From an uncultured Bacteroidales bacterium (GTDB taxonomy: Bacteria > Bacteroidota > Bacteroidia > Bacteroidales > Bacteroidaceae): DNA of 64,000 nt. The stretch spans positions 1 through 64,000 of the forward strand of contig CACZBX010000007.1 of NCBI GenBank assembly GCA_902779535.1. The letters are read 5' to 3'. This document shows, piece by piece, positions 6,775-15,685 of the stretch. The translations under genes were made by a program, and so were the position numbers. Every line of letters begins with the position of its first letter. Position 1 is the stretch's first letter. The notes beneath the pieces are model-generated. The model saw nothing but the letters and a program-made list of their open reading frames with translations, made no database searches and was not told the DNA's origin.

Positions 6775-9129
6775 ATGAACAAGATTGTATCCAAAACGCA
6801 ATTTTCAGAGAAGGTCTTTAAGTTTATAGTCGAGGCTCCATTAATTGCCAAATCTCGCAAAGCAGGAAACTTTGTGATTGTACGTATTGGAGCAAAAGGT
6901 GAACGAATGCCACTTACAATCGCTGACGCAGATCCGGTGAACGGTACCATTACGCTTGTCGTTCAAAAAGTCGGACTCTCCTCTACCCGCCTCTGCGATT
7001 TAAACGAAGGAGATTATATCGATGATGTGGTAGGACCATTGGGTAAACCCACACACATCGAGAATTTTGGAACAGTCATCTGTGCCGGAGGTGGTGTCGG
7101 TGTGGCTCCGATGCTCCCCATCATACGCGCATTGAAAGAAGCGGGCAACCGCGTGCTCTCTGTCTTGGCCGGAAGGTCAAAAGATTTGATTATCATGGAG
7201 GAGGAAGTTCGTCAAAGCTCTGACGAAGTACTTATCATGACCGATGATGGTAGTTACGGACAAAAAGGTGTGGTTACCGTTGGCATCGAACAGTTGATTC
7301 AACGTGAACATATCGACAAAGTTTTTGCCATCGGACCGGCCATCATGATGAAGTTCTGCTGTCTGCTCACTCAGAAATACCAAATACCAACCGATGTCTC
7401 ACTAAACACCATTATGGTCGATGGAACCGGTATGTGCGGTGCTTGCCGCCTCACCATCGGCGGACAAACGAAGTTCGTCTGCATCGATGGACCGGAATTT
7501 GACGGTGCTTTGGTCGACTGGGATGAGATGTTGAAACGCATGGGGACGTTCAAGGATGCTGAACGTGAAGAAATGGAGCATTATGAGGAACATATCCATG
7601 CTACATTTGTCACCAAACAAGTATCAAAACAAACGGATATCGTCATGGATGACGACCCAACTAACGATACCATAGAAGTTCTTACCGACCGCGATGCTGC
7701 ATGGCGTAAATCATTACGCTTAAGTATGAAACCCAAGGAGCGGACGGCCATCGAACGGGTTATCATGCCCGAACTCGATCCTGTTTATCGTGCCAAGACT
7801 CGGTTGGAAGAAGTAAATACAGGTTTAACCAAGGAGATGGCCCTCACAGAAGCCAAACGATGTCTGGACTGTGCCAAGCCAAGTTGCATGGAAGGCTGCC
7901 CGGTAAGCATCAATATTCCTTCATTCATAAAGAATATCGAACGAGGTCAGTTCTTGGCTGCAGCAAAAGTGCTGAAACATACCTCTGCCCTTCCTGCAGT
8001 ATGTGGACGAGTTTGTCCGCAGGAAAAGCAGTGTGAGAGCAAATGTATCCACTTAAAGATGGGTGAAAAACCTGTTGCCATCGGTTATCTGGAACGTTTT
8101 GCCGCTGACTTCGAGCGAGAAAGCGGTAATATTTCGGTACCAGAGATTGCTCCGGCTAACGACATCAAGATTGGAGTCGTGGGATCTGGTCCTGCGGGCT
8201 TGAGTTTTGCAGGCGATATGGCTAAAAACGGATATGACGTGTACGTATTCGAGGCATTACACGAGATTGGCGGTGTACTGAAATACGGTATCCCTGAATT
8301 CCGACTCCCCAATCATATTGTTGATGTAGAGATAGAAAGCCTTCGCAAGATGGGCGTCCATTTCCAGACAGACTGTATTGTAGGAAAGACCATCAGTGTG
8401 GACGAATTGGAAGCAAAGGGATTCAAGGGAATCTTTGTCGCATCGGGTGCCGGTCTTCCCAATTTCATGAATATACCTGGTGAAAATGCCATCAACATCA
8501 TGTCGAGCAACGAATACCTCACTCGTGTCAACCTGATGGATGCTGCCAATCCGCTATCAGATACACCGATAAACTTCGGTAAAAATGTGATGGTAGTGGG
8601 TGGCGGTAATACTGCCATGGACTCGTGCCGTACAGCCAAGCGCCTAGGAGCAAACGTTACACTGGTATACCGCCGCTCCGAAGCAGAAATGCCTGCACGA
8701 CTCGAAGAGGTAAAACATGCAAAGGAAGAAGGAATCAACTTCCTTACCTTACATAATCCGATTGAATACCTTGCTGATGAGAAGGGAGCAGTCAAGGCTG
8801 CTGTCCTCCAAGTCATGCAACTGGGCGAACCTGACGCAAGCGGACGACGGAGTCCTGAACCAATTCCAGGTAAAACCATTACAATCGACGTTGATCAGGT
8901 TATCGTGGCCGTAGGAGTCTCACCTAACCCATTGGTACCTAAGAGCATCGAAGGCTTACAACTGGGCAGAAAGAATACCATCGCCGTAAACGATGACATG
9001 GAAAGCAGTCGGTCCATGCTCTTTGCCGGAGGGGATATCGTTCGTGGAGGAGCAACGGTGATTCTCGCCATGGGCGACGGAAGAAAAGCCGCTGCTGCCA
9101 TGGACAGAAAATTCAAAGAAATGGCATAA
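6775..9129 (+). CDS. Fused FNR-type/GltD-type flavoprotein (NfnAB-like ferredoxin-NADP oxidoreductase or glutamate synthase small subunit)
   Basis: 784 residues made of two modules. Residues 1-285 resemble PyrK/NfnA: an FAD domain, NAD-binding CAGGGVGVAP (103-112) and a [2Fe-2S] site D216, C221, C224, C236. Residues about 330-784 resemble GltD/NfnB: two [4Fe-4S] Cys clusters (C362, C365, C370, C374; C409, C413, C419, C423), an FAD motif GSGPAG (469-474) and an NADP-binding GGGNTAMD near 605. In Thermotoga and clostridia, NfnA and NfnB are separate subunits of an electron-bifurcating transhydrogenase that links ferredoxin, NADH and NADP. The fusion is common in this phylum by my recollection. 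No gltB large subunit is nearby, which favours the Nfn role over glutamate synthase. The gene stands alone between a promoter and a terminator. Confidence 0.88.
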   Translation: MNKIVSKTQFSEKVFKFIVEAPLIAKSRKAGNFVIVRIGAKGERMPLTIADADPVNGTITLVVQKVGLSSTRLCDLNEGDYIDDVVGPLGKPTHIENFGTVICAGGGVGVAPMLPIIRALKEAGNRVLSVLAGRSKDLIIMEEEVRQSSDEVLIMTDDGSYGQKGVVTVGIEQLIQREHIDKVFAIGPAIMMKFCCLLTQKYQIPTDVSLNTIMVDGTGMCGACRLTIGGQTKFVCIDGPEFDGALVDWDEMLKRMGTFKDAEREEMEHYEEHIHATFVTKQVSKQTDIVMDDDPTNDTIEVLTDRDAAWRKSLRLSMKPKERTAIERVIMPELDPVYRAKTRLEEVNTGLTKEMALTEAKRCLDCAKPSCMEGCPVSINIPSFIKNIERGQFLAAAKVLKHTSALPAVCGRVCPQEKQCESKCIHLKMGEKPVAIGYLERFAADFERESGNISVPEIAPANDIKIGVVGSGPAGLSFAGDMAKNGYDVYVFEALHEIGGVLKYGIPEFRLPNHIVDVEIESLRKMGVHFQTDCIVGKTISVDELEAKGFKGIFVASGAGLPNFMNIPGENAINIMSSNEYLTRVNLMDAANPLSDTPINFGKNVMVVGGGNTAMDSCRTAKRLGANVTLVYRRSEAEMPARLEEVKHAKEEGINFLTLHNPIEYLADEKGAVKAAVLQVMQLGEPDASGRRSPEPIPGKTITIDVDQVIVAVGVSPNPLVPKSIEGLQLGRKNTIAVNDDMESSRSMLFAGGDIVRGGATVILAMGDGRKAAAAMDRKFKEMA

Positions 9130-9146
9130 TTCCGATTCATACCTGT

Positions 9147-9178
9147 AAAAGCCTCATAGTTGAAACTATGGGGCTTTT
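9147..9178 (+). terminator. Terminator after NfnAB-like gene
   Basis: AAAAGCCTCATAGT, loop TGAA, ACTATGGGGCTTTT: a 14-bp stem with one G-T pair, followed by a T-run, 17 bases after the stop codon. Confidence 0.92.
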
Positions 9179-9300
9179 TTATTCAATGAATTACAATAAG
9201 TAAACGGATGATAAAAAAAGTTATCGGAAAGGTTTTATAACACTGCTTTAAATTCGCTTAACATGAACACACGTAAATTTGTATTCAAAAAAGAATAAAG

Positions 9301-9975
9301 GTGTTCCGAGTTTTCCCGATCATAGCATGCATCATGATATGTGCCTCTTCCTCACTGAAGGCACAAAACCAACGTAAAGATTCATCCACCTTGGAGCACG
9401 ATACCATTTCAACAAGTGATACGACAAAAGTCAGAAGAAGTATCTCACGTAAAGACAATTTCGATCTGAATAACGACATGAAGAACTATATCGATTTCAA
9501 CTTTTTCGGTAATAGTCAAACAATAAACGACTCTCCCTATATGGAACAGTCAAAGAGTTGGATGAAATTCAATACTGATGCGACCAAGAGTTCCATGTAC
9601 GCACCAAAGAATAAAGATTTGCGGATTACGATGAAGATTAATCCCAACAGCCATACCGACATCTACAGCCAAAGTGACTTAGACATTCAGAACCGTCGTA
9701 TCGGTACACCTACAGAAGATGGTAACGCAATGACGGCAGGAGTCGGTATCAAATACACGTTCGATGCAGAAAAACTACTTTACGAGAACCTGACGGAAAG
9801 AGGACGAACTCTCAAACATAATCGCAAGTATGCCAATGCTTGGAAAAACTACAAGAACTATATTCCCGAAAAAGACTCCATCCAACGCGATTCGACCCTA
9901 CTTATCCAAGATGTAAGAAGGATTGCTAACGACTTAGTGCCACTTGCAGCCGACAGCGTCAAGCAAGCCCAATGA
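9301..9975 (+). CDS. Secreted protein of unknown function, GTG start or frameshifted start
   Basis: 224 residues from a GTG codon. The N-terminus (FPIIACIMICASSSLKAQ) is a good signal peptide, followed by a polar domain with no motif I recognise; the C-terminal part is helical and charged. The start is doubtful. An ATG at 9263 opens an 11-codon frame (MNTRKFVFKKE) that stops at 9298, two bases before the GTG. One extra A in the A6 tract at 9287-9292 would join it to this gene and give a typical basic n-region. I kept the GTG start because it is the one the bases allow. No partner genes; the convergent neighbour is unrelated. Confidence 0.7.
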   Translation: MFRVFPIIACIMICASSSLKAQNQRKDSSTLEHDTISTSDTTKVRRSISRKDNFDLNNDMKNYIDFNFFGNSQTINDSPYMEQSKSWMKFNTDATKSSMYAPKNKDLRITMKINPNSHTDIYSQSDLDIQNRRIGTPTEDGNAMTAGVGIKYTFDAEKLLYENLTERGRTLKHNRKYANAWKNYKNYIPEKDSIQRDSTLLIQDVRRIANDLVPLAADSVKQAQ

Positions 9976-9988
9976 CACAAAGGAGTCC

Positions 9989-10984
9989 TTACTTACTTGA
10001 CTGAAGAAAACACACCGTACGGCGGAAGATATTCTCACGCAACTGATCGCGATATAGCCAGATCTCACGAGAATGATAATTCCCTTCTTTACCTATCAAC
10101 GGAAGGATATAATCAGTCGCCGTATATCCATCAACCAGCAAAAGATGAGTATTTGGATCCAGACGAACGGTCATCGTATCTTTTTCCTGCTGATCAATAG
10201 GCAAAAGTGGCGTAGGCTCAGTGATAAGAACAGCCGGAGTGTCATCAACCTTCCAGTTTACCGGATTAATCGAAACTTCGTTATTATCACCCAAACCATG
10301 AATGACAGCATTCACATCCCGAACAGAGTTATAACAGATCGTCACACCTGTATCAGATTCGCCGGAAGCAGGAACGATATAGTTCGTTTGAGCCAATGTT
10401 TCTTTCGTAATGTTGGTACCCAAAGCATAGGCAGCAATCATCCTTTGATAGGTTGTAGCGTCCATCTCCTTTAACAATTCCAACATAATCATCGCACCTT
10501 GACTGAAGCCAGCCAGCACGAAAGGACGACCATCGTTCAGGTTCTTCAAAAAATAGTCGAATGCTTTCTTCACATCACTCACAGCAACAGGAAAACGTGC
10601 TTCGAGAGTGCTGTCGTTCATAAAAGATTGAAGCGAACATTGCCTGTAATAGGGAGTATAAAAGTTTAAAGGACCACTAATCAATGTGTCAACACCGATC
10701 ATTTCACTATACATAGGCGTTCTTGCCCAGTCAGCATACGTATCTGCATGGTGGTACACCGTGTTATCCGGCATCATGGTATCACCAATCTCAGTCGAAA
10801 TAATATAGAACACATCAGCAGTATGGTGTCGGTCAGAGATGTGCCACTGAGTAGGGTCATTATAATCAGGTTCAACCGCCAAAACCTCTGTCTCAGCCGG
10901 TATCTGCTTTCTTTCTCCATTACATTGGAAGAAGAGGCAAGCAATAAGCAGGCATCCTACTAACTGAAATAATTCTTTTTTCAT
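9989..10984 (-). CDS. DUF3089-type alpha/beta hydrolase lipoprotein
   Basis: 331 residues with a lipoprotein signal (CLFFQC, lipid Cys21). The mature protein carries the DUF3089 pattern: ADVFYIISTEIGD near the start and the nucleophile elbow AGFSQGAM with Ser in GFSQG. It is probably an envelope esterase or lipase-like hydrolase of unknown substrate. Its ATG overlaps the stop codon of the metallophosphoesterase gene (ATGA), so the two are translationally coupled. It is the last gene of a three-gene operon whose first gene is a purine permease. Confidence 0.85.
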   Translation of the reverse strand: MKKELFQLVGCLLIACLFFQCNGERKQIPAETEVLAVEPDYNDPTQWHISDRHHTADVFYIISTEIGDTMMPDNTVYHHADTYADWARTPMYSEMIGVDTLISGPLNFYTPYYRQCSLQSFMNDSTLEARFPVAVSDVKKAFDYFLKNLNDGRPFVLAGFSQGAMIMLELLKEMDATTYQRMIAAYALGTNITKETLAQTNYIVPASGESDTGVTICYNSVRDVNAVIHGLGDNNEVSINPVNWKVDDTPAVLITEPTPLLPIDQQEKDTMTVRLDPNTHLLLVDGYTATDYILPLIGKEGNYHSREIWLYRDQLRENIFRRTVCFLQSSK

Positions 10985-12051
10985 TTTTCTATAACCATAT
11001 TGAATTGGTCACATGCACCTGTGCGATGAGCCAAATGTTTTGTCGTTGGTGAAATTCCAAAGAGTGGAGAGTATGTCTTTACCTTCACCGTCTTTCCATC
11101 AGGTAAGAATTCAAGGATCCGAAGCCAACCATCACCACCGTTACCTTCCCATCCTCCTCCAAGGATTTGAACATTAAACATCATCTGATGAACAGTCTTT
11201 CCTGCTGAATTCTTATCAGCACGATAAGCCACCGAGTCTTCAAATTCGCCAGGCACACCCGTATGCCCGCAAAGAACCATTCGTATGTTCTTGCAAGGAT
11301 AGATCAGTTTCTCCCAGATTTCCTGTCCAAAGTTACGTGGCTGAATCTTGTAACCTTCGTTATTTGTCCGCTCAGCCGTACGTTCACGCAAAAAAGAATG
11401 AGTAATAAATATGATGGTATAATCTTGATAGTCTTTGCTATCAGCCAAACCTTTTGCCCACGCCAAGACTTCATCACGAGGAGCCCATTCGGCAGCAATC
11501 ACCAAGATTTTGCCCCAATGTTCATCTTCAAACTTATATGCCGCATTTTCCAATGATACTTTTCCTTCTCGGTTTGGATAGGCAGCCACTACACAATCCA
11601 ACCATTTTGAATTTCGTTCTATCGGGAAATATTCAGGAAAGTGAGTAAATCCCTCGTCACCACGTACATATCCATACTCATGATTACCGGTTGCGATGAT
11701 ATACGGAACTTTATTGTCAAGGCGTGCCATACAATGAGAAGCCCACTCCCACATCTGCCGGCTCGTTTGATTCAGCATACGTCGATTTCGAACAATATTC
11801 TCATTCTGCTCAACCAAATCGCCCGTCAGCAACACCGCTTTGATATTCAAATTATCAATATTATCAGAGCACCAAACCGTACATAACTCATAGAGAGGCT
11901 GATTAATATCATACTTAGTGTAGCCTTGCGGATCGCCCATCAGAATCATGGAAAAGGAATTCGGATCCGACAGTTTCTGTTGATCAGCTCTGTCCTGTGC
12001 ATGAAGCAGACAGGTCAAACAAAATAAAAAGGAAAAAATATAATATTTCAT
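10981..12051 (-). CDS. Secreted calcineurin-like metallophosphoesterase
   Basis: 356 residues from the ATG at 12051, chosen because it opens a clean signal peptide (MKYYIFSFLFCLTCLLHAQ). An upstream ATG at 12081 would run into the end of the permease gene. All five metal-ligand blocks are visible: MGDPQG, LTGDLVEQ, TGNHEYGY, ITHSF and LCGHTG. This is the binuclear metallophosphoesterase fold, here periplasmic. It sits 10 bases after the nucleobase permease and overlaps the hydrolase downstream. One inference is dephosphorylation of nucleotides in the periplasm before uptake, but the substrate is not shown. Confidence 0.88.
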   Translation of the reverse strand: MKYYIFSFLFCLTCLLHAQDRADQQKLSDPNSFSMILMGDPQGYTKYDINQPLYELCTVWCSDNIDNLNIKAVLLTGDLVEQNENIVRNRRMLNQTSRQMWEWASHCMARLDNKVPYIIATGNHEYGYVRGDEGFTHFPEYFPIERNSKWLDCVVAAYPNREGKVSLENAAYKFEDEHWGKILVIAAEWAPRDEVLAWAKGLADSKDYQDYTIIFITHSFLRERTAERTNNEGYKIQPRNFGQEIWEKLIYPCKNIRMVLCGHTGVPGEFEDSVAYRADKNSAGKTVHQMMFNVQILGGGWEGNGGDGWLRILEFLPDGKTVKVKTYSPLFGISPTTKHLAHRTGACDQFNMVIEK

Positions 12052-12061
12052 CGTATCTGAT

Positions 12062-13375
12062 TTATAACAATACCACAACATATTTTAGGATAAAGAACGC
12101 CGCAAGAATGTACATGATGACAGAAAGATCGCGTGTTTTTCCACTGAGCAACTTGATAAATACATACGAGAGCATACCCAGAACGATACCTTCTGAAATA
12201 CTTGCGGTAAAAGGCATCATAACAATGGTGATGAAACAGGGTAAAGCCTCCGACATCCTCGTAAAATCAATGTTCTTGATAGAGCGAAACATCATTATGC
12301 CAACCAAAACCAGAGCACTGGTTGTAGCAGCCGAAGGAATAATTAGAAATAGCGGCGAAAAGAACAAAGCTATCAAGAAGAAGACAGCAACAGTCAGCGA
12401 AGTCAATCCTGTTCGTCCGCCTTCGGCTATTCCGGTAGTACTCTCTACATAGGTCGTAACTGTTGACGTTCCACAGATGGCACCAACCGTCGTACCAATT
12501 GCATCTGCCATCAAAGCTTTGTTCATATTCTTAATTTTTCCATTCTCATCAACCATACCCGCGCTGGTAGCCGCACCGATAAATGTTCCCAAAGTATCAA
12601 ATAGGTCCATCAAAAGTAGAACAAATACGACTATGTAAAAATCAATATCTAAGGCTAATAAACGTGAAAAGTCGAACTTGAACGCTATAGGCTCAATAGA
12701 TGACGGAATACTAATGAGATTGAAACCTTCGGGTATTTGGGTAACGCCGAGCGGAATACCAAGGATCGTGATTGCAATAATAGTAAAGAATAAAGCCCCA
12801 CGTACTTTTAATGTCAATAAGATTCCACCCAGAATAACACCAGAGATGGCTAAAATAGAATTTGCATTCCAAGGTCCTAATGTTGTAATTGTAGACTCAT
12901 TGGAAACAATCACTCCACCATTTTTCAATCCAATGTAGGCAATAAACAAACCTATACCTACCGAAATGGCATAACGCAAATTTAACGGAATTGCATTGAC
13001 AATAGCCTCACGCACTTTTAACGAAGTTAATATGATGAAGATGATTCCTTCCAATAAAACGGCAGACAAGGCTTCCTCCCAACTATACCCCATTACAAGA
13101 ACCAGTGTATAGGCAAAGAAAGCATTCAATCCCATTCCCGAAGCCAAGGCGTAAGGAAGTTTTGCATAGAAAGCCATGACCAGAGTTGCCACTGCTGCTG
13201 CGATGATCGTTGCAGAAAAGACAGCGCCTTTATCCATACCTGCATCACCTAAAATCAAAGGATTAACAGCAAGGATATAACTCATTGTTAAAAAAGTTGT
13301 TATACCAGCCAAGATTTCAGTCTTGACAACATGTTTCGTAGGGTCAAAGCCCAAATAAGTCAATAGTGTTTTCAT
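12062..13375 (-). CDS. NCS2-family (AzgA/PbuG-like) nucleobase permease
   Basis: 437 residues and about 12-14 membrane helices. The N-terminal block (TEILAGITTFLTMSYIL, VNPLIL) and the segment SGMGLNAFFAY are typical of the AzgA/PbuG branch that imports adenine, guanine or hypoxanthine with protons. An ATG at 13399 is in frame, but a TATATTTG promoter element ends directly before it, at 13401. Transcription would begin inside that reading, so the ATG at 13375 (MKTLLTYLGF) is the likely start. First gene of an operon with a metallophosphoesterase and a DUF3089 hydrolase. Confidence 0.9.
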   Translation of the reverse strand: MKTLLTYLGFDPTKHVVKTEILAGITTFLTMSYILAVNPLILGDAGMDKGAVFSATIIAAAVATLVMAFYAKLPYALASGMGLNAFFAYTLVLVMGYSWEEALSAVLLEGIIFIILTSLKVREAIVNAIPLNLRYAISVGIGLFIAYIGLKNGGVIVSNESTITTLGPWNANSILAISGVILGGILLTLKVRGALFFTIIAITILGIPLGVTQIPEGFNLISIPSSIEPIAFKFDFSRLLALDIDFYIVVFVLLLMDLFDTLGTFIGAATSAGMVDENGKIKNMNKALMADAIGTTVGAICGTSTVTTYVESTTGIAEGGRTGLTSLTVAVFFLIALFFSPLFLIIPSAATTSALVLVGIMMFRSIKNIDFTRMSEALPCFITIVMMPFTASISEGIVLGMLSYVFIKLLSGKTRDLSVIMYILAAFFILKYVVVLL

Positions 13376-13400
13376 TACATTCACTTTTGTTTCACCCATG

Positions 13401-13408
13401 CAAATATA
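13401..13408 (-). promoter_or_regulatory. -7 element of permease operon
   Basis: TATATTTG on the minus strand. Its position directly before the ATG at 13399 argues that translation starts at 13375 instead. No good -33 TTTG is seen. Confidence 0.55.
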
Positions 13409-13453
13409 GCAAAACGAAATGGGAATAATACTATCTTTATACGAAAATATATA

Positions 13454-14734
13454 TCATGCTTCACGCCAAATTGGCATCGTCATGCAACGCGCTCCTCCAC
13501 CGGCTCGAGGCAACTCTGCTCCCGGGAAGACAGCAACAAATTTATCGTAGTCGTTCATGTTCGTCTTGCCAGAGACAATATCCTCGGCATGTAGGATGGA
13601 GAATCCGGCCTTATTCAATGCTTCAATAGTGTGTATATTGCGCCTGTAACCGACTATTTTCTGATCTCCAAGTGCGAAGAAGTTGGCACCGCTGTGCCAT
13701 TGCTCACGCAGTTGAACCCAAGGGTCATGACCACCACATAGCACAGGTTCCATCTCCCATCCTAACTTTCGAAGTCCAGCCAATAGATTATTCACTCTAC
13801 GGTATTTGATTTGTCCGTTATCAATTCTTATCAACGTAGTATCCTTATTGGCAAACAACCCTACCTTTTTGAGCATCGGCTCGAATGCCATGCAAGAGTG
13901 CTGCCCAAGGAAAGTAAACACCATATCAAGATGGATAAAGGATTCCGGTTTTAGAGGTAGTTCCTGAACAAGTATATTAAATTTCGGACGTTCCTTAGCA
14001 AACTTTTCAGCCAGGTATTCTATACCGATGGAATTCGTTCGAATACCATAGCCTAAGCATAGCAAATCGGGTGAAGCAACCTGCACGTCACCGCCCTCTG
14101 TCCGGGCTCCCGCATCAACCGATGAAGCATTGAAAGTATCGACTTTAAAAAAATGTTTGAATATCGTACTGAAAATGAGTGATTCGCGCTCTCGGACCTC
14201 AAAACTCATCGAATTAATCAGTACCTGATGATAGACCGTCGAAGAAGCATCGCGCGTGAACAGCAAATTATACAAGGGATTTAACAGATAGCGGTCGTCC
14301 GAACTACCATCCCACGACGGGTTCTCATATCCTTCAATCAATATCCTTGCCAATTCGGGCAAAGAAAGGTCTAGTAACTGTTCAGTCAATTTCTTTTCCT
14401 GACCAATCAATGGGCTTAGCCGAAGGCTCTGGTCATGATGAATGCTTTTTCTCACCAATTCCTCTTTCACCGCATCATCCTTCATCACTTCTTCCAGGAC
14501 ATCCTTCACGTAATAGACATTTGTCCAACGCTCCAATATCCCGGAGAAATACGAATATTCGGTATCGACAGTATATTTGTCGAGGATATCGCTGTAAAGT
14601 GCATGTGCAGCATTCAGAGGTGTCATCCGTTCTATTTCTTTTCCCGGACGATGAAGCAGGACTGCTCGCAGTCGGCCTGTTTCCGAACAGATATTCACCT
14701 TGCAGGGTGTGAGAAACTTCGATTCCATCATCAT
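13454..14734 (-). CDS. arcA: Arginine deiminase
   Basis: 426 residues, close to the usual 405-420. The guanidine-modifying fold is shown by FTRDASS, TEGGDV, HLDMVFT and the C-terminal GGGARCMTMP with nucleophile Cys417. It converts arginine to citrulline and ammonia in the cytoplasm. The gene is four bases after a CtlX-type hydrolase and downstream of ornithine aminotransferase. There is no carbamate kinase or catabolic ornithine carbamoyltransferase, so the classical ATP-yielding ADI pathway is not encoded here. The start could also be Met3. Confidence 0.9.
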   Translation of the reverse strand: MMMESKFLTPCKVNICSETGRLRAVLLHRPGKEIERMTPLNAAHALYSDILDKYTVDTEYSYFSGILERWTNVYYVKDVLEEVMKDDAVKEELVRKSIHHDQSLRLSPLIGQEKKLTEQLLDLSLPELARILIEGYENPSWDGSSDDRYLLNPLYNLLFTRDASSTVYHQVLINSMSFEVRERESLIFSTIFKHFFKVDTFNASSVDAGARTEGGDVQVASPDLLCLGYGIRTNSIGIEYLAEKFAKERPKFNILVQELPLKPESFIHLDMVFTFLGQHSCMAFEPMLKKVGLFANKDTTLIRIDNGQIKYRRVNNLLAGLRKLGWEMEPVLCGGHDPWVQLREQWHSGANFFALGDQKIVGYRRNIHTIEALNKAGFSILHAEDIVSGKTNMNDYDKFVAVFPGAELPRAGGGARCMTMPIWREA

Positions 14735-14738
14735 TTGA

Positions 14739-15650
14739 TTAAAACAGTTCTGCCATCATGCAACGTGCACTGCCTCCACCTGCTGATTCAATCACATGAA
14801 TGTCAGGACTGATGATGCGCACATATTTTTGCATTCTCAACAATTGTTCTTCTGTCAATGATTCTCGTGCAGTCTTGCTCATTACCAGAATCTTTTCACC
14901 ATGAGAACTTCTTACCTCCAGCATATTCCCGGCAAAATGATTCATCTGTTCGTAGGTGATAGGCACAATCTCCTTCCCATGATCGGTAAGGGATCGAACC
15001 AACGACTCACGCTGCTGCAAATCAAGAATAGACTCGAGACATACCACAGCCATGCCTGTTCCTACATGCATAAGCACATTCGTATGATATACCGCAATAC
15101 CTTTTTCATCTACGCTATCGAACAACAAGTATCGATAATCCAACTGAGCGGCCCATTCTTTCAACACTACTTCACTGGTTCTTGGAGAGGTGCAGGCATA
15201 GGCTATGCGATGCTCTCGATCCAAAACCAGCGACCCGGTACCTTCCAAGAAGCATTGTTTCTGTTCCCACGAAGTCAGATCGACAACTCGGTCATACTTC
15301 ATCATATCCACCATCTTTAAGAGTTTATCTCTTTCCTTCCGACGGTTACAGGCAAACATCGGATAGAGAACGAGTATATGCTCCTGTCCGATATGGGTAG
15401 AAAAGCAATTATTGGGGAAGATAGAATCGGGTGTAAAAGGTTCTTCCGTATCCTGAAGTACATCCACAATGACTCCATTTTCACGCAGTAACCCCACGTA
15501 TGCATCAAACTCCCTAACAGCCTCTTGCTGGATTTGTAAAGTAGCCTGCATCGATTCGCTCTTATGCTGGAAGGCATTGTTAGCAGCCGTCTCTTCATTA
15601 AAAGCGAACCGAACAGGTCGTACCATCAATAAACGATTTGTCGTTTGCAT
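14739..15650 (-). CDS. ctlX: CtlX-type citrulline hydrolase (amidinotransferase-fold)
   Basis: 303 residues in the amidinotransferase/deiminase superfamily, shorter than arginine deiminase. Visible blocks are FPNNCFSTH, LEGTGSLVLDR, HTNVLMHVG and the C-terminal GGSARCMM with nucleophile Cys297. CtlX (named from Francisella) is reported to hydrolyse citrulline to ornithine. Its place between ornithine aminotransferase and arginine deiminase supports that role: arginine to citrulline to ornithine to glutamate semialdehyde. A dimethylarginine hydrolase-like specificity is the main alternative. Confidence 0.82.
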   Translation of the reverse strand: MQTTNRLLMVRPVRFAFNEETAANNAFQHKSESMQATLQIQQEAVREFDAYVGLLRENGVIVDVLQDTEEPFTPDSIFPNNCFSTHIGQEHILVLYPMFACNRRKERDKLLKMVDMMKYDRVVDLTSWEQKQCFLEGTGSLVLDREHRIAYACTSPRTSEVVLKEWAAQLDYRYLLFDSVDEKGIAVYHTNVLMHVGTGMAVVCLESILDLQQRESLVRSLTDHGKEIVPITYEQMNHFAGNMLEVRSSHGEKILVMSKTARESLTEEQLLRMQKYVRIISPDIHVIESAGGGSARCMMAELF

Positions 15651-15685
15651 TCCTCTCTCTTAAAGTTAAATCTATTTTAAGTTTA

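Noticed and set aside
8313-8879. Long minus-strand frame inside the NfnAB-like gene
   Set aside because: It is antisense to a well-supported coding region with intact motifs and has no promoter or homologous character.
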